Origin: an uncultured Oligoflexia bacterium
GTDB taxonomy: Bacteria > Bdellovibrionota > Bacteriovoracia > Bacteriovoracales > Bacteriovoracaceae
Assembly (NCBI GenBank): GCA_950060715.1
Contig: CATLVA010000050.1
Location: 1-8,186 of the forward strand
Reading direction: 5' to 3'
DNA length: 8,186 bases
Below the pieces are notes generated by a model. The model worked only from the letters and a program-made list of their open reading frames with translations, did not search any database and had not been told where the DNA came from. Shown here piece after piece: positions 5,614 through 8,186 of the stretch. Made by a program: the position numbers and the translations under genes. Position 1 is the stretch's first letter, and each line of letters opens with the position of its first letter.

Positions 5614-7037
5614 AAAAGCTTATTTGTTTGCTTCTTATTCTCAATACGGCTTTAGCTAGTGAATGTGACATCACTGATAGATCTAATATTATAGAGAGCC
5701 TCGCTTCAGGGAATGTGAACTCCTCTCTATTAGATGATATTCTTGAGCAAACAGAAGTTTCTCAAAGGACCAAAGTTAATGAACAACCAGAAGTCAGACT
5801 AACTACTGATGAAAAACTATCGAGCTCGCAGGAGAGGCTGACTGAACTCAAAGCAAATAATAATAGTGATCCAGTGGAAGTCTACAAGCTTCAAAAAGAA
5901 ATTGAACTCTTAAAACAAAAAGCTCAAAAAGAAGCCACTGAAAAGGCTTTAAGTGATAATCCAAATCTTCTAGATGATGTACTCGAACAGACTGAGCAGG
6001 CGGGAGTAAGGGCTTCAGATGATATTGCAAGAACTATAGACAATGGAATTGAGCTTCCTGCTTCTGTAGTAAAAGAATTAAGGCGAGAGGGGATGAGTGA
6101 TCTGGAACTAACTCTTTTTTCAGTTAAAAAAGGCGATAGCTTTCAGGCTTGGTTTAGAGGGGGAGAGTATAAAAGAGTCACTATTGTTGGTAAAGCTGAT
6201 CAAGATGGATTCGTAAAAGTCGAGTATATGGAAGATGGAAAGTTGGTGACAGGAACTAAGCCAATTGAGCAGCTTGCATTAACCGCCAAGAAGAAAAAAG
6301 AAGCAGAAGCGTTTCATCATGTTTCTCTAGATGAGGTTATCGAGAATACCACTAATCGGACTATGTCTGGGCGTGAGCTCGTTCAGAAATATGTAAATGA
6401 GCACGTCGTGAATGATCCAAAGATCAGGGCGATGGAAAATGAAATGGATAAAATCTATAGAGAAGAAGGTGTTACCGGAATGGTATCTGAGCGATATTTG
6501 AAGTTACAGGCCAATGTAAAGGAAGCTAGGTACCCAACTGATCCATTGACTGGTGATGAGATCGAAAACGTCTTCAAGCCTTTGACCCTATTATTGGGAA
6601 AAACTAAACTAGGTAAAGGCGATCAGGAGCTACTCAAAAAAGCTCAGGAGTTAGCAAGTTCCAAGAAGAAATATCATGGTAGTGATAAAGAGTATTGGGA
6701 CCTTATAGATAGAGCGAAAGCTGCTCCAGAGCAAAATATCGCCAGACAGAAAACGGCAGCGAGAAAGTCTCTTCTAGATGGTTCTTCATCATTTCGTTAT
6801 TTTCGTCCAAAGTTCAATGGCTCTCAATTAGCAAAAGAGTTGGCCGGAACTAGAATAAATTCTTCTGAGGCTTCTGATTTGGCCACTGCTCTCTCACGAG
6901 ATCCCGATGAGAAACTAAGCTATTCTGAGCGAAAGCTGGTGGAGAGGTTCCTTAAAGAAGCCAAGAATAGCTCGTCCGAGGCAGTAGAATATTATCGTAA
7001 CCGCTTAGATTTATATAATAATTATCATGGATACTAA
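5610..7037 (+). CDS. exported protein with a possible SH3-like domain and internal repeat (operon gene 2)
   Basis: A 475-residue protein that I do not recognise. GTG 5610 overlaps the upstream TGA by 4 nt (GTGA) and gives a clean signal peptide, MKKLICLLLILNTALA. Starting at TTG 5604 would only add Met-Pro. SLLDDILEQTE (39-49) recurs as NLLDDVLEQTE (119-129), exactly 80 residues later, separated by a charged, probably coiled-coil stretch (65-115). Residues about 172-222 (KKGDSFQAWFRGGEYKRV, then IVGKADQDGFVKVEYMEDGK) look like a small five-strand SH3- or Tudor-like barrel; this is inferred from strand/turn spacing. From 230 on the protein is helical and Lys/Glu/Ala-rich, ending in Tyr/Asn-rich NNYHGY. 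The only cysteines are Cys6 in the signal and Cys19. No enzyme motif is visible. Tight coupling to gene 1 suggests a joint function or complex. Confidence 0.87.
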   Translation: MKKLICLLLILNTALASECDITDRSNIIESLASGNVNSSLLDDILEQTEVSQRTKVNEQPEVRLTTDEKLSSSQERLTELKANNNSDPVEVYKLQKEIELLKQKAQKEATEKALSDNPNLLDDVLEQTEQAGVRASDDIARTIDNGIELPASVVKELRREGMSDLELTLFSVKKGDSFQAWFRGGEYKRVTIVGKADQDGFVKVEYMEDGKLVTGTKPIEQLALTAKKKKEAEAFHHVSLDEVIENTTNRTMSGRELVQKYVNEHVVNDPKIRAMENEMDKIYREEGVTGMVSERYLKLQANVKEARYPTDPLTGDEIENVFKPLTLLLGKTKLGKGDQELLKKAQELASSKKKYHGSDKEYWDLIDRAKAAPEQNIARQKTAARKSLLDGSSSFRYFRPKFNGSQLAKELAGTRINSSEASDLATALSRDPDEKLSYSERKLVERFLKEAKNSSSEAVEYYRNRLDLYNNYHGY

Positions 7038-7066
7038 GTAATTTCTTCAATTTGCACATTGGTTAA

Positions 7067-7094
7067 TTAATAGCACATCGCTCCGTGTTATTAA
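7067..7094 (+). promoter_or_regulatory. intercistronic hairpin before operon gene 3
   Basis: TTAATAGCAC (7067-7076) pairs with GTGTTATTAA (7085-7094) over 10 bp, with one G-U pair, across an eight-base loop ATCGCTCC. It ends 7 nt before the ATG at 7102, so it occupies the place where a ribosome binding site would lie. No T-run follows. It may attenuate, process or stabilise the message, or lower translation of gene 3. Confidence 0.4.
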
Positions 7095-7101
7095 GCTGCC
7101 C

Positions 7102-8186
7102 ATGTTTAAAAAGCTGATACTTTTATGTACTTACATATTCTCTGTAAACCTCGGTTTTTCAGCTGTTATAGGGGATTTTTCGGATACAGATATTTCTGCT
7201 GGCTACATCAATTTTGATGAAGGACATCCTTTTAATACGGGACTGAGCTTTTCCGAATTTGATGCCGATGGAATAGAGAGGAGGTCTCCCTCAAAGCTAC
7301 TTAAAACCTACTTAAATCCCGATGAATTAGAGCATCTTATAGCTGAGACGAAAGAATATTTGAAGTCTGTCATGATGAGCTATTGCATGAATGATTTTCG
7401 TAAGAAGGTTAATAGCTATTTTGATTGTCGGCAATATGCACGAGAAGATAGAAAATTTCGAAAAAAATGGCGTAAGAATAAGTTTAATTTGGCGCTTAAT
7501 ATGGCCATCGATAATCTTGAATCCTTAAAGTCACAAGTTACAGTCATGACGGTCCAAGAAGTAAACAGAAAAGAGAACCAACAGCTGTTGAGCTCTTTCA
7601 TGAGCGCGTTGGAAATAATCTACGGTATCCGTGCTGAAAATGATGATCGAGGAAAGTATATTCCTTTCATGGCCAGTTTGATGAAGCTGCGTGCATTAGT
7701 TAAACAAAATTTTATCAATGAAAATACCAATCATGCAGCCAACCTTCTGACTCCAATTGGTCATCCCAATACATTTTATAGTTTTGAAGAGCTAGAACAA
7801 TTAAATGGCAATGGGCAAGACATCTCATTATTAGATCCACCGAACTCAGGAGTCTGGAGAAAGCCAAAGGTTTCAATTTCATCATACGACACTTCTAACT
7901 ACAACAAAGACTCTCTAAAGCAGTTGAATAGAGTTCTTTCAGAGAAAGTGGCTCCAAAATTACTAGATCATGAAGCACCGATGAAGATAGTCTTTAAAGG
8001 CGATAATTTCAACGGAGGAGCTACACCAAAATTTGATGCTTATATAGACGACGTTAAATTTAAAGTGAAATTTATTACAGATAAGCATTCGGCCAGACCA
8101 GAATTAACAGAGTCACATGTAGGTGGGAAAGCATTCTGGGGAAGTGAAGTCAATGTTGAACCGGTGGTGAATAATATAGCTGCTGC
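7102..8186 (+). CDS. exported protein of unknown function with a possible kinase-like region (operon gene 3, 3' partial)
   Basis: The frame is open from ATG 7102 to the window end: 361 complete codons with no stop, so the gene continues beyond. The ATG is the first standard start after the in-frame TAA at 7039, and the product opens with a signal peptide, MFKKLILLCTYIFSVNLGFS, which supports this start although no Shine-Dalgarno is visible. Residues 70-215 are helical and strongly basic in part (REDRKFRKKWRKNKF), with Cys95 and Cys109 as a possible disulfide. Residues about 293-361 change to strands: KIVFKGDNFNGGATPKF, then VKFKVKF, then NVEPVVNNIAAA. From memory this resembles the ATP-binding N-lobe of uncharacterised kinase-like proteins (GG-x-x-PKF, then a VKF lysine, then a helix near LG). 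The catalytic part would lie outside the window, so this stays tentative. It is 64 nt after gene 2, same strand, probably same operon. Confidence 0.85.
   Translation, partial: MFKKLILLCTYIFSVNLGFSAVIGDFSDTDISAGYINFDEGHPFNTGLSFSEFDADGIERRSPSKLLKTYLNPDELEHLIAETKEYLKSVMMSYCMNDFRKKVNSYFDCRQYAREDRKFRKKWRKNKFNLALNMAIDNLESLKSQVTVMTVQEVNRKENQQLLSSFMSALEIIYGIRAENDDRGKYIPFMASLMKLRALVKQNFINENTNHAANLLTPIGHPNTFYSFEELEQLNGNGQDISLLDPPNSGVWRKPKVSISSYDTSNYNKDSLKQLNRVLSEKVAPKLLDHEAPMKIVFKGDNFNGGATPKFDAYIDDVKFKVKFITDKHSARPELTESHVGGKAFWGSEVNVEPVVNNIAA

Noticed and set aside
5848..6030. 60-residue minus-strand frame inside operon gene 2
   Set aside because: Antisense shadow without start signals or recognisable features.
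7416..7601. 61-residue minus-strand frame near the right end
   Set aside because: It is antisense to the long open frame starting at 7102, which carries a signal peptide and runs to the window edge.

Overview
The window is AT-rich, with short Lys-rich signal peptides, several GTG/TTG starts and a very good sigma-54 promoter match. This suggests a low-GC Gram-negative bacterium. The density of exported proteins without familiar domains is reminiscent of Bdellovibrio/Bacteriovorax-type predatory bacteria, but no marker gene proves that. No rRNA, tRNA, CRISPR array, insertion sequence or integrase was seen.

Left part (1-1450, + strand): the C-terminal end of a gene that begins before the window, a strong GC-rich hairpin, then a complete gene for an exported six-cysteine protein of unknown function. 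A hairpin at 1426-1447 separates this gene from the convergent leftward pair.

Middle part (1462-3747): a leftward pair consisting of a small exported or membrane-anchored acidic protein followed by a LysR-type regulator that resembles NhaR. Divergent from it is a DUF1275/YoaK-family integral membrane protein. The divergent intergenic region is rich in inverted repeats, one of which overlaps a candidate -10 element. This is the layout expected when a LysR-type regulator controls itself and a divergent neighbour.

Right part (3748-8186, + strand): the least ordinary section. A near-consensus sigma-54 promoter (GG 3845-3846, GC 3857-3858) is followed by a leader of about 157 nt that can fold into several hairpins. 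Then come three consecutive genes, each with an N-terminal signal peptide and none with a function I can name. The first two overlap by 4 nt (GTGA). The third begins at 7102, 64 nt further on, and is still open at the window edge. Protein 1 is helical with closely paired cysteines and Gly/Ala-rich hydrophobic segments. Protein 2 has an 11-residue repeat spaced exactly 80 residues apart and a possible SH3-like barrel. Protein 3 appears to be entering a domain with a GG-x-x-PKF / VKFKVKF pattern resembling a kinase-like N-lobe. I read this as one sigma-54-dependent operon for an envelope-located or secreted protein set. Its role cannot be deduced from the sequence alone.
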